From Megalonaias nervosa (lineage: Eukaryota; Mollusca; Bivalvia; Unionida; Unionidae), in assembly GCA_016617855.1 (NCBI GenBank), contig JAECUM010000856.1:1-64000 (forward strand): a stretch of DNA of 64,000 nucleotides. Reading direction: 5' to 3'. A program made the position numbers and the translations under genes. Below the pieces are notes generated by a model. It was not told the origin of the DNA. It did not search any database and saw only the letters and a list, made by a program, of their open reading frames with translations. This document shows, piece by piece, positions 1-10,163 of this stretch (positions within the stretch are counted from its first letter, which is position 1; the number at the start of each line of letters is the position of its first letter).

Positions 1-524
1 GCATGTGACTATTAATGAAAGTGGTACCTAGATGAAATATTGAAAAGGTTGTTCGGAAACAGTTTATTTTGATGTTTGGAATTAGTAAACGAAAGATTTG
101 TGAATTGCCATTGAGTTTTAATTATGTTAAATTTGTAGCGTGAATGTGGTCTGTGTTAATAATAAATGAATTTCTTAATTTTAGACTAAAAGCAAGTGCA
201 GTTTTTTGACTAAACGAGGTTTTGGAAGTAGATTTAAGTTTTATATTAGTTTTAATGTAGCATAAGTATTAATGTTTTAATTATAAAGGGTTTTTCCCTT
301 ACGGGAGAGTATTAAGTAGACGGTGCGATAACAAATGGCAAGTTTAGTATTTATATAGTGAGTTTATTAATATTAAGGTGAAATATTTACCTTGCGCGGT
401 AAGCCAGTCCTGTTTTATTGAATAGACGAATTTAAACTAATATTACGTTTGTTATAAATGGAAATCAGATTAAGTTTTGTATTAGTTAGAATAGTGTGAA
501 TATTAGTATTGATAGTTATAATAT

Positions 525-770
525 GAATTCTTTACCTTGCGCGATGTGTGTGTTGTGTAGTTTGTCTAGTCCATTCCGTGGTCAGTTTTCCTTTGTTCCT
601 TTGTTCTGGGGAGTGACCCCCTGCAGCGGCAGCCATGTGCTCGGCGTGTACATTGCTGTTTGTAGTCCTAAAATCTCAGTTTCGGTGATATCCTTAGATA
701 AATTCCATGCATGTATCCTTTTCATCTGTTTTGTCGCCTTTCTTCAGTCCCTTGAAGTGCAGCTTCAATG
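525..770 (+). repeat. dispersed repeat copy 1
   Basis: This block and 2952-3200 share a long diverged similarity in the same orientation, beginning at 'ctttacctt' and passing through 'cctttgttcctttgttctg' and 'gaccccctg'. They look like two decayed copies of one repeat about 2.4 kb apart. Confidence 0.7.
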
Positions 771-1384
771 TATTTTGCTTCCATGCATTTGTAGAACTCA
801 GCAAGATTCGGATTATAGTCGCGTATGCACTCTGTGCTTTTGCGACTGGTTGTGGCCCTAGGCTGGGCGACAGTCCCCTTAAGGGGGCGCTTGGTCCTGA
901 GCTGGACCTTTCTGCAGTTAGGCCCCGAGCTGGGCCCTTCTGCATTTTGCCTCGTTATCCTATCAATATGGACGTACCTACCTCGCTCCCAAACGGCCGA
1001 CCCACCACCAGGTCTCCCACCCCGGCCGCATCCCCCACCTCACCCGCCACCAAAGATCAATCCGCCCTGCTTTATCTCAGCCGGGCAGATTGTTGGTCAA
1101 ATCCTATCCAGTTGTGCCTACTGGTGTCCTTATACCAACATTGTGTGAGCCACCTGTGCAATTGATCAAATGTTACAGAGTTGTGAATTTAGAAGATATT
1201 CTTGTGTTGGAATTTTGCGTACTTAGCGTACTTATATTGGCCAAAAGGTTTACCAATCAGCTGGATGTGAGTCATCCGTTAAATTTTAGCACCGCTTAGA
1301 TATTTTTGGTTGCCGATTTTGAGTCGCCGTCCAAAAGGATCATGTTCGCATTGTGGTGGTCTTCGAAAACGAAAGTGAAGACTT

Positions 1385-1605
1385 TAGTTGTTTTTGTGGG
1401 CCAGCAGGCAGAGCCGCCTGGACTGTCCCTTGCCTTTGAGCTTGTCCGTGTCCGAGGGGGGGGGGTTATGGGACAGCAGGGGGGTGTCCGGAGGGGGGTG
1501 TCCTGGACTGTCCCTTACCTTTGATTCGATACATGTACTGGGGTTTTGTGGGGTAGCAGGTAGAGCTTCCTGGACTACCCCTTACTTTGATGTTTGTCTG
1601 GCAAA
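1385..1605 (+). repeat. three-copy GC-rich minisatellite
   Basis: Three degenerate units each carry a 'cagcagg' core followed by 'cctggact' and 'cccttac/gctttga'. Units differ by substitutions and by G-run length. Confidence 0.6.
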
Positions 1606-2573
1606 TTTGGCTGAATAGTTATATACATCTTTTCTGTGTAGGCAATTTGGCTAGTTATATCTTTTCTGTATGGCAAATTGTGGATTTCGGTAGTTATTTA
1701 CATCTTTCCTTCTGCTCCTTCTTATCTCTCCTGGTCGGCTCTATTTTTGGATCTTCTTTATTTCTGCTTCCTTTTTGGTTATCTGTATTCTTTTATTTCC
1801 TTTCTTGGATTGTTTTCTTCATTATTTGCTGCAACGTTTCATGCTGTTTCTTTTCTTCATTGCTGTTTCTCCTTCCTTATCATGGTGCTGTTCATTCATG
1901 GTGTTTGTTCTGTCTATCAGTGTGCGTCAGTGTGTTATTGATGTTATTAACTTAGTGTAGCTTAATGTATAGTTTATTTCTCATTCAGATTTGACCGTAT
2001 ATATTCCTTAATCTTATGGCTAATATCACCTCTATAAGGTTGTTTTAGTACGCCCTTAGCGCTGTTCTACGACAAGTACTTTAGTGTGGGAAACCTGAAA
2101 TTCCATACCGTATACTTCGATATAGCTGAATTCATACAACGGTCTAGTAGTGAGTGGTATGTCAGTAATAGAATGATTCATTAATAGGCATATACGGTTG
2201 GCTAGCGAGATAAGCCTACTTCAGTACTGAGTGCTGTATAATGTTACAGTCGTATGTGGTTAGAATAATTTGATTGGTTGTTGGACTTGGGAGATTTCAA
2301 TCCTTTTTCATGTCATAGCTGTACAGAATTTATAAGAATGTATTAAATTTATTGTCGTGTAAGGCAAGGTCCTATTTTATTGGTTAAACGGTGTTAAACT
2401 AGGCAATGTTATCGTCATTTAGTAAGATTATGTGAGTAGTGAATGATAAGTATGATTGTGTTTGTAATTTTATTTGTAATTGTAGAATGCATGCTAGGGA
2501 TTAAAACGGTGTAATTATTCGCTTTTACTATGACGGGGTATGTGTATGGATAACTTTTTTGGGTTAAAATGTT

Positions 2574-2885
2574 AATAGATTGGTATTGATATATGGTCAT
2601 TTATGTTAGACTTTATTGTCATTTGAAGCAAGGGCATATTTATTGATTGAATGGTGTTTAAACTAATAGATTGGTATTGATATATGGTCATTTATGTTAA
2701 ACTTTATTGTCATGTAAAGCAAGGGCATATTTATTGATTGAATGGTGTTTAAACTAGTACGATCTACTACCTTTCTTTAATTAAATTAACTTAATATAAA
2801 TCATGGAAAAGTTTTAAGCTAGTACGATCAACTACCTTTCTTTAATTAAATTAAATAATTGTAAATTATGGAAAAGTTTTGTAAT
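2574..2885 (+). repeat. two adjacent tandem duplications
   Basis: A 91-bp unit beginning 'aatagattggtattgatata' occurs at 2574-2664 and 2665-2755. It is followed by a 65-bp unit beginning 'ctagtacgatc' at 2754-2818 and about 2819-2885. The copies are nearly identical, so both duplications are recent. Confidence 0.85.
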
Positions 2886-2951
2886 TGTAATTGTATTCTA
2901 ATTATAATTTTAGTTGTGATTGTATTTGTAATTGTATTTGTATTTGTAAAA

Positions 2952-3200
2952 TGCTTTCTTTACCTTATGCGATGTGTGCGCGGTGTAGTCTGTCCAGTTC
3001 ATGGTCAGTTTCCTTTGTTCCTTTGTTCTGAGTTGTGACCCCCTGTAGCTGCGGCCATGTGCTTCTTAGTGTTGTTTGCTGTTTTTGTCCTGTGTTCACA
3101 ATTTCGGTGAAAAACCTGGAATAAATCCTGTGTGTATATCCTTTTTCACCTGTTTTGTTGTTTTTCCTCACTTTTCTTGAAGTTTCTTGAAGTATAAATC
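2952..3200 (+). repeat. dispersed repeat copy 2
   Basis: Second copy of the block at 525-770, diverged by substitutions and small indels. A two-copy 'cacgtccgtcct' motif at about 3235 and 3292 follows it. Confidence 0.65.
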
Positions 3201-3522
3201 CAAGAAATTTGTTGAAAGCGAGAGCAGCATGGCACACGTCCGTCCTCCCACACGGCCAAATATCCACCAGAGAACTCTGCAGCAGCGCGGCGCACGTCCG
3301 TCCTTTTAAACGCGGACGCGATAGAAAACATCCCTACTCGGTTTTTGTTGAGTCGGAACGCTATGATAGCGAATGTCATGGTGAAGGATAGAGAGAAAGT
3401 CAAAGAACATATATTCACAGTGTTTGTTTTAAAAACAAACGACAGACACATTTTTTCAAAACACAACATCTTTTCTTCAACCAACAACTAACAACTAACA
3501 AGTAACAATAATATTATACAAA

Positions 3523-4083
3523 CTATTTTTGACAAGGTTGACAACGTTGTGAAATTATATGAGATTTCCATTGATGGAAGTCATGAGGACATTCATGTAC
3601 ACTACGTTTCCTAGCTAAAGACAAAAGATAGCCATAATGGTCACAAAACCATCGATCTACTTTCTCATCGTTTCTAGAAGAGTTACGATCACAATAATTC
3701 ACTAAATGTTCTAAAGAATATCCAAGACTGCGTTGATGACGAAAATACACACAATACTGTCCACACACCATGGATCTGTGCCTTGTAATTTCACGTTATT
3801 GTATCGTGTCGTCTGGGCATTTCTTCTCATAAAGTCAATGATGTCGTCTTCCAAAGGGTGTAATCCATACGAATCAAAATACTCCACACAATCCTTTTGA
3901 GCGAAGTAGACGGCAACCCAGTGAGTTCCTGGGAGATGACTGTCGTCCGTGTTGATGACATAAGCTTGATGGTCTTGAGGTTTGCGATGAGGTAGTTCAT
4001 CTTTAGCGCACACGACAGGATTCCAAGAAGCAGTATACGAACTATTTACTGTTCAAAAGCTAATAAAGTTCCCAGGTATCCAT
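3523..4083 (-). pseudogene. PRO: adenain-like cysteine protease (PRO), broken
   Basis: Capsid maturation protease of the adenovirus/Ulp1 type. The sequence shows the catalytic His in HWVAVYF, the acidic residue in EYFDSYG and the nucleophile region CGQYC. The first two are in one frame (3711-4013). The Cys motif is in another frame (3523-3771), so a small indel near 3775 separates them. A likely original ATG lies at 4083 (start M-D-T-W-E-L-Y), but stops and another shift disrupt the first 25 codons. It is the last gene of the minus-strand series, downstream of the capsid genes, as expected for a virion maturation enzyme. Identification is firm; the gene is not functional as it stands. Confidence 0.9.
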
Positions 4084-4120
4084 TGTTTATTTTTTTCACA
4101 GGTGATGATAAGTCATCAGT

Positions 4121-4597
4121 TTAATTCTTTTTGTTTGAAAGGCTCTGACAAGTAACCGTTTCTTCGCCTTGTCTCCCAACTCTGGCAAGGAGAGCTTCAG
4201 TGTGATAGGTCTCCAGAATAGTCAATGGAGGGCAGGAATGATTACGCAAGCCTTTATACCAATCATGCAACACTGCTTCTTCCAAGATGAGACTCCAAGC
4301 ATCGTCCAGATACTCCTCCAGTTTTTCTTCTTCACTCATCATCATACATTAATCGTGTTCAACTTGACTGGGATGATCGTTTTGATATCCATAACAATCT
4401 TTCTTACTCAGTTCCGTCATTTTATCCGCCAGGTGTATGGCAAAACAGGACACTAAATGATGTTCTTCTTCTGGCCATCTGGACTTGACTACTACCTCGT
4501 CCTCTTCGTCCTGGTCTTGGGATTCTGTTTTCACGCTATCCTCCCATTCCATTTCCAAGGATTCTCTACCGTTCAGTGAGGGATAAGAGTCTTCCAT
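4121..4597 (-). pseudogene. small Cys/His protein between MCP and PRO, one in-frame stop
   Basis: The frame opens with ATG at 4597 just after the major capsid gene and encodes an acidic N-terminus, then a motif C-Y-G-Y then HPSQ-x3-H, then a helical acidic C-terminal part. A TAA interrupts the frame next to that His, before a Cys; reading continues in the same frame to 4121. Small proteins with a CxxC...PSQ...H...C pattern next to the protease occur in related Polintons, as I recall, and the second Cys of that pattern is Tyr here. The function is unknown. The position in the capsid/protease block suggests a virion or assembly role. Confidence 0.6.
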
Positions 4598-4602
4598 TGT
4601 TT

Positions 4603-5922
4603 CTAATAGTCTAGAATGACTTCTCTCAAACTGTTGATTTCTATAGTATTATCAAATTAGGCTTACAAGATGACGTTGACCGTCTCGGCGAGAGCTTCTG
4701 CAAACTGAAGTTCCACACGCAGTTGACCGAATTTTATAGGGTGGAAATGTCCCTCGTCGCTGCCTTGGTCTGGAGTGAAATCAACGGCCCACAAAGTTTA
4801 ACCTCCTACATAATCTTCGTACGAAATACGGTGACTGGTGTTGGTTCCTAGTTGTCCGGTTGCTTCGTACAGGGACAAGAACGATATCAAGTAATTCTTC
4901 TGGGCAAAGTTAGGTTCGAAGGGTCTGCTACACAAGGTCTTGCCATCGCGACTGACTTCGATCTTGGACACTCTGCAGTGCTTAAACTGAACAGGATTTT
5001 GATCGTGGGCTCCGTTGAGGGCTGCATTACTGACGATTCCAACGATTAAACGTTTGGGTAATTGTCCTTGGAACAGATGATCTTCGATCTTGGATCGGAG
5101 TCCAGCAGCAATGGTGAATGTTTTCACTTCTACACGTCGTATCGGATACTTGGCGGTCGTTCTGCTCAATGTGTGACTGATGTCGTTTCCCGCTTTAGGT
5201 AACACTTCTACGCGGCGCACGTAAAGTCTGGCTTCTTGGATGATGGTTTTGTACTCGTTGGCATGAGTCATCAAATGGAAAACGACACTGCTGCGATTTA
5301 GTCTCAGGCGAATATCCACTCCGTTGAGCAAATACTTGTCTTGCAACCACATGTCCAAATGCAAGCGATCCATCAGTTCTAAACTACGACCTTGCAGGAT
5401 TATCCTTCTACGGTCGTTAAAACCCACATTGTGAGGATTGTCATCAGCTGTCAGAGCTGTGTCGTTAAACGTGTCTTCACCTGCGGTGTCAGGTTTCCAT
5501 ACCACGCAAGCATCCAGATGAGTGTTCTTGACCTCTTTTCCGTACGTCAAGAGATTTTCCAGGTAAGCTTGGTAAAGGTAAGTATCCATGCTACTGCTGA
5601 CCAGTTTGTTATTCAAGTACAAATCAACTTCGCTGAACAAGGAATGCATGAAATTGTTGACGGGAGCTACTCTGGCATCGGCTCCCGGATTGGTGTTGTC
5701 CGTTTTGATCACTTTGAGTTTCAGATACAAGTAACTGCTATTCAGATCGATGTAATCTTCGGGTTGTCCTTTGATTTCAAACTCAGTGGGAGCTGAATCC
5801 GTCAAAGAGGAGACGGGATGAAATTCGACCAATTGGGATTCTTGCATTGTCATCATGGTTGGTGGCATAGCAAACAGATCCAGTTCCGACTTGGAACAAC
5901 CGCAAGACCCTCGGTGCATCAT
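4603..5922 (-). pseudogene. MCP: double jelly-roll major capsid protein (MCP), three in-frame stops
   Basis: This matches the invertebrate F54H12.2-like family, which is the Polinton major capsid protein. Landmarks are VEFHPVSSLTDSAP, then EFEIKGQPEDYIDLNSSYLYL, then NNFMHSLFSEVDLYLNNKLV and a YLENLLTYG segment. The first ATG is at 5922 (M-M-H-R-G). The main frame ends at a TAA at 4798-4800, but the same frame continues with the expected C-terminal family sequence (RVELQFAEALAE, then FDN-IEI-x7-VILDY) to 4603. Two more TAA codons sit at 4663-4665 and 4657-4659. Full length would be 440 codons, normal for the family. The minor capsid and pVI-like genes lie directly upstream. Confidence 0.92.
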
Positions 5923-5935
5923 TTTCTCTGATTTA

Positions 5936-6372
5936 TTAGTCAAAAACGTCTAAGTCTCGGACGGTGTATCTTTTCTTAGTCTTTCTAGCTCTAGGGGTGT
6001 GAAGTCCTCTAAAGGGGTGTTTTCGTCATCTTTTTCTGCCTTGTCCTTGCTGTGGCGTCACGGAAGCAGGAATGCCTGACTCAGCATTGCCCAGGGCATT
6101 TATAGGAGTTTCTCGTTGGCCCAAAATGTATTTGCCCGTTTGAAGCAAGAAACTTTTGCCTGCTCTCAGAAAGCTTCTTTAGGATTTTGTTTAACAATGA
6201 TGACATTTTGGAGAAATTCTTTACCTTGCGTCAACGCAGCATCTTTCAATGCGTGCAATCCCCGTGTCACCATCGGTTTCAAAACAGGAGCCACCGAACG
6301 AAAAGCTGATTTAAGCATATCTCCTAAACCATGTTCTCGCTGTCGAGCGACTCCTTGGTACACGTGATACAT
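5936..6372 (-). pseudogene. pVI-like virion protein, frameshifted
   Basis: The N-terminal part from ATG 6372 starts M-Y-H-V-Y-Q-G and has HGLGDMLKSAFRSVAPVLKP, the amphipathic type of start seen in small Polinton/adintovirus proteins compared with adenovirus pVI. The frame stops at 6166. The next part continues in a different frame, and the basic tail (RARKTKKRYTVRDL) in a third, ending near 5936, just before the capsid start at 5922. At least two indels are needed to explain this. The likely role was membrane lysis or capsid internal protein. That is inferred from position and composition. Confidence 0.65.
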
Positions 6373-6385
6373 GACTGACAAAGGG

Positions 6386-7295
6386 TTAGAGTAATCGTTT
6401 TCGAAAATGGAGTTTCACTGTGACTTTCCCTTTGGTGAATGAAATATTTTGTCCCAGATCTCCTTTTATAGCAATGTTGACAGTGTCAAAATACGACTTA
6501 CTCACGGGCAAATAGTGAGGATGTACAAATTCGCGGTGAACGTGATAGGTGTTTCCACCTTCCTCGTCAGCGTTCGTGGCAGAATCCACTTTGAAAGGAA
6601 TGACACGCAGTAACGGTACGGAGGTGTGTCCCACCACGTTGTACTCAGCCACATCGGAGTACACAAAAATCAAATTCAGTCCTTGGTTCATTTCTACAGG
6701 GAATCTAAAACATTTCGCAAAATCCGAGTTACTGGTAACGGCTGGTATTTCATTTGCAATCTTGATCAACTTGGGGTCTCCACCCAGAATGTCATACAAT
6801 TCAGGACAAAATGTAATGGCCTATACTTTGTCCTCTGAAAATTTTATCATTAGGCGACGAGCTATTTTGTGGTACTTGATCGTGACACTTTTTCTGGTTT
6901 TTTCCAAGACTTTACCAAACACGTTATTCAACCTGACAGCAATGACGTTCGCCAAATGTTGACCACTAAAATAATAGCCTGAGAGAATTTTCAACCGATA
7001 AGTGGTTCGTTAAGTTTTGGGGTCTTGTGATTTCATAGTCAGCTACACTGCTGCGTTCATCCAAGTGTTGTTGCACTTGCTCATCATGAACTTCTACCGT
7101 AAAAGTTTTTTGATTTTCGACGATATTTTTGATATGTGTAGGGTGAATCATTCCCACCAAAGCCACTTCCCAATGGGCTTCGTGATCCAATTGGATGGCC
7201 TGAGGTAATTTGGCCGTGTAACAGCATAAGGTGTTACTGGGAAACACCTCCATGGAACTGTCACTGGGTAACGTTAAGTAAAATTGGTTGTTCAT
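6386..7295 (-). pseudogene. mCP: minor capsid (penton-like) protein, frameshift and stop
   Basis: ATG at 7295 opens with MNNQFYLTLPSDSS and HWEVALVGMIHPTH, the characteristic start of the Polinton minor capsid protein (single jelly-roll, vertex/penton role). The frame is lost after ENSLRLLF near 6966. Homologous sequence resumes in another frame (ANVIAVRLN onward) and meets a TAG near 6815. It then continues through IFVYSDVAEYNVVG, PLLRVIPF, VHREFVHPHYLPV and GKVTVKLHFRKR to 6386. The gene therefore spans about 910 bp with one indel and one nonsense change. Its ATG overlaps the stop of the membrane-protein gene upstream. Confidence 0.88.
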
Positions 7296-7696
7296 AATTC
7301 CAGAGTTCTAGTGTCCGAGGAGTCGCTGGAAGTCAGAGGAGTGTCTAAAAGAGGATGATTAGGGTGACTGTTGGAAGGGGGACTGACGTTGGACGCAAGA
7401 CTCCCGATGTTGCTCCCGTTAGAGGAATATTTCAGAGACGGATTGGGAAGAAGGTAACCAATGCAACTGCTGAGTGAAATGGTCCACAATTGTTTGTTTC
7501 CATGTTGCAAACTCAAATTGGCAATGACAGCACCGATGACACAATACACCACAAAGATTTGGCAGAAAAAGACGATTTGCGTTTTAGGCACACGTTCTCC
7601 ACACCACACCCACAAGGGTTGCTTTTGTAGATCTTGCAGAGAAGAACTGGGGGAATGAGTGGTTACTGCGGTAGCTGAGGTTGTGTTGAAGGACAT
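7292..7696 (-). CDS. conserved Polinton membrane protein, intact
   Basis: First ATG at 7696 gives 134 residues. The pattern is LWVWCGERVPKTQ, then a hydrophobic span (IVFFCQIFVVYCVIGAVIA), then LSLQHGNKQLWT and CIGYLLPNP, then a Ser/Asn/Pro-rich tail. Small proteins of this pattern, ending in 'GYLLPNP', occur in other Polintons near the capsid genes; I know no proven function. The single membrane span suggests an envelope, entry or assembly role, which is inference. The TGA stop overlaps the ATG of the minor capsid gene (sequence ATGA). A TATA-like box at 7709-7715 lies only about 13 nt upstream, inside the integrase 3' end. Confidence 0.72.
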   Translation of the reverse strand: MSFNTTSATAVTTHSPSSSLQDLQKQPLWVWCGERVPKTQIVFFCQIFVVYCVIGAVIANLSLQHGNKQLWTISLSSCIGYLLPNPSLKYSSNGSNIGSLASNVSPPSNSHPNHPLLDTPLTSSDSSDTRTLEL

Positions 7697-7701
7697 GATG
7701 G

Positions 7702-8810
7702 TCACTTCTTTTTATAGTCGATGAGTTGCGAGCGTCAGTCCAAGAGTCAAAACTGGGAGGATATCCTTTCCAACGTACTTTGACTTCTTTGACACGTCGT
7801 TTTCCCACTTTTCGGGTTCTTCGATCGGGAATACTTTCGATCTCGTACTCGTCGTCTTCTTTATTCGTCATACGTTGTAACTCGGGTAAGTAAAACGTTC
7901 CTTTTAACACTTCCCCGTTCATGTCTTCCAATTTATAGACGGGAGGATGACGGCCACGCACACGTTCGGTGACACGAAACAATTCGGTGCTCCAGTTGGG
8001 TAAGTAACCTTTGTCGAAAGTGCGTTTGGTTTTGCAAATGCGCACCCAATCTCCTGGTTCCAACACTTCACCTTTCTTGGGGACATTCACTGTTGGAGAC
8101 ATATCAAACAGGTGCTCGATGACAGTGACTTCGTTGTCGGGAGACACTTCTTGGGGGGCACGTCCGATGCTCCGATGATAAGATTGGTTGTACGCTTGGA
8201 CTAGCTGTAGCAAGACGTCGATGTGCTTGAGAGTGTGTTGATGCGTAAAATATTTCCACATACGTTCTTTCAAGGTGCGTTGAAAACGTTCCACGATGCT
8301 GGCTTTGGTTTCGGGATTCTCGATGGTGGAAAAATGAATGTCACGTTTCTTCAATTCTTTTTGGAAAGCTTGGTTCAGAAATTCGGTGCCTTTGGCGGTT
8401 TGCCATCGAAGAGGGTAACGCCCACTTTGTTTCAACACCAGTTTGAGGGCTCGTACTAACTCACTGCTCGATTTGGAAGTCAATGGCACGACCCAAGCAA
8501 ATTTGGAAAAGACGTCGATGACACAAAACAAATATTTGTAACCACGATTGTAGGTGGCCAAATGAGAGACATCGGCTAAATCGGCTTGCCATTGATGATC
8601 GATGCCTTCCACTCGGGTGCGACTTCTGGAAACGTTTCGTTGAATGGGTTTGTGTAAGGTGTACGTGGCTTGTTCTTGTAACCAGCGTTGCACTTGAGGT
8701 AAACGAACACTTTTCAGTCGAGTTTTGGCAGCACGATACAATTTCTGAACTCCTCCGTAACCTGCAGGATGGAATGGATCGTAGTAAATGCTGGCTAACA
8801 CCTTCTCCAT
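7702..8810 (-). pseudogene. INT: retrovirus-like integrase with chromodomain, catalytic Asp lost
   Basis: From ATG 8810, residues 8-60 show IYYDPFHPAGYGG and TYTLHKP. The DDE core follows with D77 in WQADLADVS, then WQTAKGTEF where family members have an Asp (here Ala139, codon GCC), and E174 in SIVERF. A chromodomain lies near residues 320-360 (EYEIESI, VKVRWKGY, FDSW). The reading frame then slips. The expected end (a run to D-Y-K-K-K and a TGA at 7702-7704) is in another frame, so there is one indel near 7735. The enzyme would insert element DNA into the host genome. The Asp-to-Ala change alone should abolish activity. Confidence 0.93.
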
Positions 8811-8814
8811 TTTT

Positions 8815-9490
8815 TTAATAAGTGATCCACTCTTCGCTGATGGTACTCTGAAGTGGTTTAGAAACGGTTTTACGTGTCCGATGTGCCTCAGGAATAGAAG
8901 TCGAAGGTAGTTTTGGTGGTAGTGGCGGTGGCGGTGGTGGTAATGGAATTGCTTTGGTCTTCTTTTCTTTTTTCACTTCTGCTTTCCCTTCTTTCTTTTT
9001 CACTTCTGTCGAAGGTGGAGTGGACATCATCTTTTTAACCCAAGCTTTAAGTTCTTCTCTTTAGGGTGTTGGGGAAGAGGTCAACAAGGACGCTCCAGTC
9101 TTACTAGGAATGGGAGCTGTTGACGGTGTTTGAAAGACTTCTCTTGCCTCTTCTTCCTCAGGCAACCGGTGGGGCTGCATCTGTCTTGACCGTTGGAGGT
9201 TGTGGTGAACTTTTCATCAAGGCCTTAAAATCTTTCAGAGTCGGTAGAGCTGTTTCGTCTAAAGCTTTCTGGTGAAAGAGTTGCAGTCGTTGCAGCAATT
9301 GACCGTACCTTTGCGATTTTTCCGATTCTGACAAATCGCTGCGATCCATCAATGATTGCAATTCGTGTTGTAACTAGGACATCTCGGTCAAATGAGGATT
9401 GGGAGGTAAATACGGGGTTCGTTGTTCTTGCCAACGATGGTATTCCATCCATCGTTTGTAAGGCACTAAAGCCAGTTTTCGTCCTTCCAT
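8815..9490 (-). pseudogene. conserved Polinton LVP-type protein, broken
   Basis: ATG at 9490 gives MEGRKLALVPYKRWMEYH, then TPYLPPNPHLTEMS, a TAG stop at 9374-9376, and in the same frame LQHELQSLMDRSDLSES and YGQLLQRLQLF to 9158. This start, followed by a short helical 'leader of core' segment, recurs in Polintons beside the RGG-type protein; the function is not known to me. Further stops and shifts follow. A Lys/Pro-rich C-terminal piece (8815-9030) ends EEWITY five bases before the integrase ATG and is probably the tail of this gene. A structural or DNA-binding role is a guess. Confidence 0.6.
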
Positions 9491-9964
9491 TGGATTTCAA
9501 GGATCACGTCTGAGATCTTTTCACTCCAGAGGTCCCTTTTATCTTCTTGACCTTTCATCTTCATCGCAGTAGTCTTGACCTTGTTCCCAATACTCCTTTC
9601 AGAATAGGTGTTCCTATGGCTTCCAGCAAGGGTCCTAACGGGTAAAATGGCAATTCCTCCGCGTTGCACCAACTTCTTTTTCTTTTGACGAATGGGTATT
9701 TTCTTTTGGACCATTTGGCGAAGAACATGTCGATGTTTGGCTAAGCATTTTTTTCTGATGTTTATTCAAAGGTATCGTGCTTTTCAAGACATCCAGACAA
9801 CATTCGCTCACGGTATCGATGACATCTTTGGAGGCAATTTGAATGAGTTTTTGTCGCATGGGTGGAGGAGCTTTGGACAGGACCGACAACATGTCAAAGT
9901 GTTTGACTAAACGAGGAGGCCTTTTCTGGGGGTGATGTCGATGTTTGGCGATGCGTTTTGTCAT
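9466..9964 (-). pseudogene. RGG-family Polinton protein, copy 2, frameshifted
   Basis: From ATG 9964 the first 17 codons come from the palindrome arm (TKRIAKHRHHPQKR). The family domain follows: HFDMLSVLSKAPPPMRQKL, a helical stretch to STIPLNKHQKKML, then a shift into another frame with RQKKKKLVQRGG and a glycine/leucine segment. This layout (VLSKA...R, ECxxxVL, PL..Q...L, KKK.LVQRGG) recurs in Polintons, usually next to the LVP-type gene. A clear paralogue lies at 11034-11456. The function is unknown; the basic, Gly-Gly-ending domain suggests a core or nucleoprotein role. Confidence 0.65.
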
Positions 9965-10008
9965 CCGACAAAACGCATCGCCAAACATCGACATCACCCC
10001 CAGAAAAG
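9921..10008. repeat. perfect 40-bp palindrome, 8-nt spacer
   Basis: Arms 9921-9960 and 9969-10008 are exact reverse complements (left arm begins 'cttttctggg'), separated by 'tcatccga'. The left arm encodes the first residues of the minus-strand RGG-family gene. The right arm belongs to a plus-strand basic-peptide gene copy. It is an inverted duplication that created a new N-terminus or start region. Confidence 0.97.
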
Positions 10009-10066
10009 ACACACTCGTCCAAAGAAAAGAAGTCACCAAAGAGGAGGATTTTTTGACAGGGTGTGA
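9969..10066 (+). pseudogene. basic peptide gene, truncated copy A
   Basis: The plus-strand frame reads TKRIAKHRHHPQKRHTRPK, then HQRGGFFDRV and TGA at 10064-10066. It matches the C-terminal half of copy B (10164-10361) but has no ATG, because the palindrome replaces its 5' end. Copies A and B are a diverged tandem pair about 260 bp apart. Confidence 0.7.
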
Positions 10067-10109
10067 GTATGTCAGATACTCAATGCAGCTAAATACGCTG
10101 AAATAATAA

Positions 10110-10118
10110 GATAAAAGG
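10110..10118 (+). promoter_or_regulatory. TATA-like box of basic peptide copy B
   Basis: 'gataaaagg' followed by a conserved leader (about 'aagccatggactttagtgta') that recurs after the box at 10374-10380. It lies about 50 bp before the ATG at 10164. Confidence 0.55.
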
Positions 10119-10163
10119 ACGCATGTGAAGCCATGGACTTTAGTGTATGTTGTGCACCAAAAG

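Larger units (their letters stand above)
1..3500. other. AT-rich left flank, no credible gene
   Basis: No reading frame here has recognisable domain content. Most open frames lack ATG starts or run through repeats. The stretch holds two related blocks near 525-770 and 2952-3200, a GC-rich repeat near 1385-1600 and short tandem duplications near 2574-2885, listed separately. A proline/threonine-rich plus-strand frame near 969-1165 is short and unsupported. The left end of the neighbouring Polinton should lie near the right side of this stretch, but I could not find a terminal inverted repeat. Confidence 0.6.

Noticed and set aside
496..861. Frame starting near 496
   Set aside because: Starts with GTG, has random-like composition and overlaps a dispersed repeat.
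969..1165. Proline-rich plus-strand frame
   Set aside because: Short and low complexity with no domain or splice context.
525..3200. The two related blocks as LTRs of a retrotransposon
   Set aside because: No primer-binding site, no pol, and the interval contains only repeats and AT-rich DNA.
4730..4740. TATA motifs at about 4735 and 6099
   Set aside because: Both fall inside the reading frames of the capsid and pVI-like genes and are coding sequence.
4798..4800. Stop-codon reassignment in the element (several TAA in good frames)
   Set aside because: Other genes use TAA, TAG and TGA as ends and also contain frameshifts, so ordinary pseudogene decay explains it.
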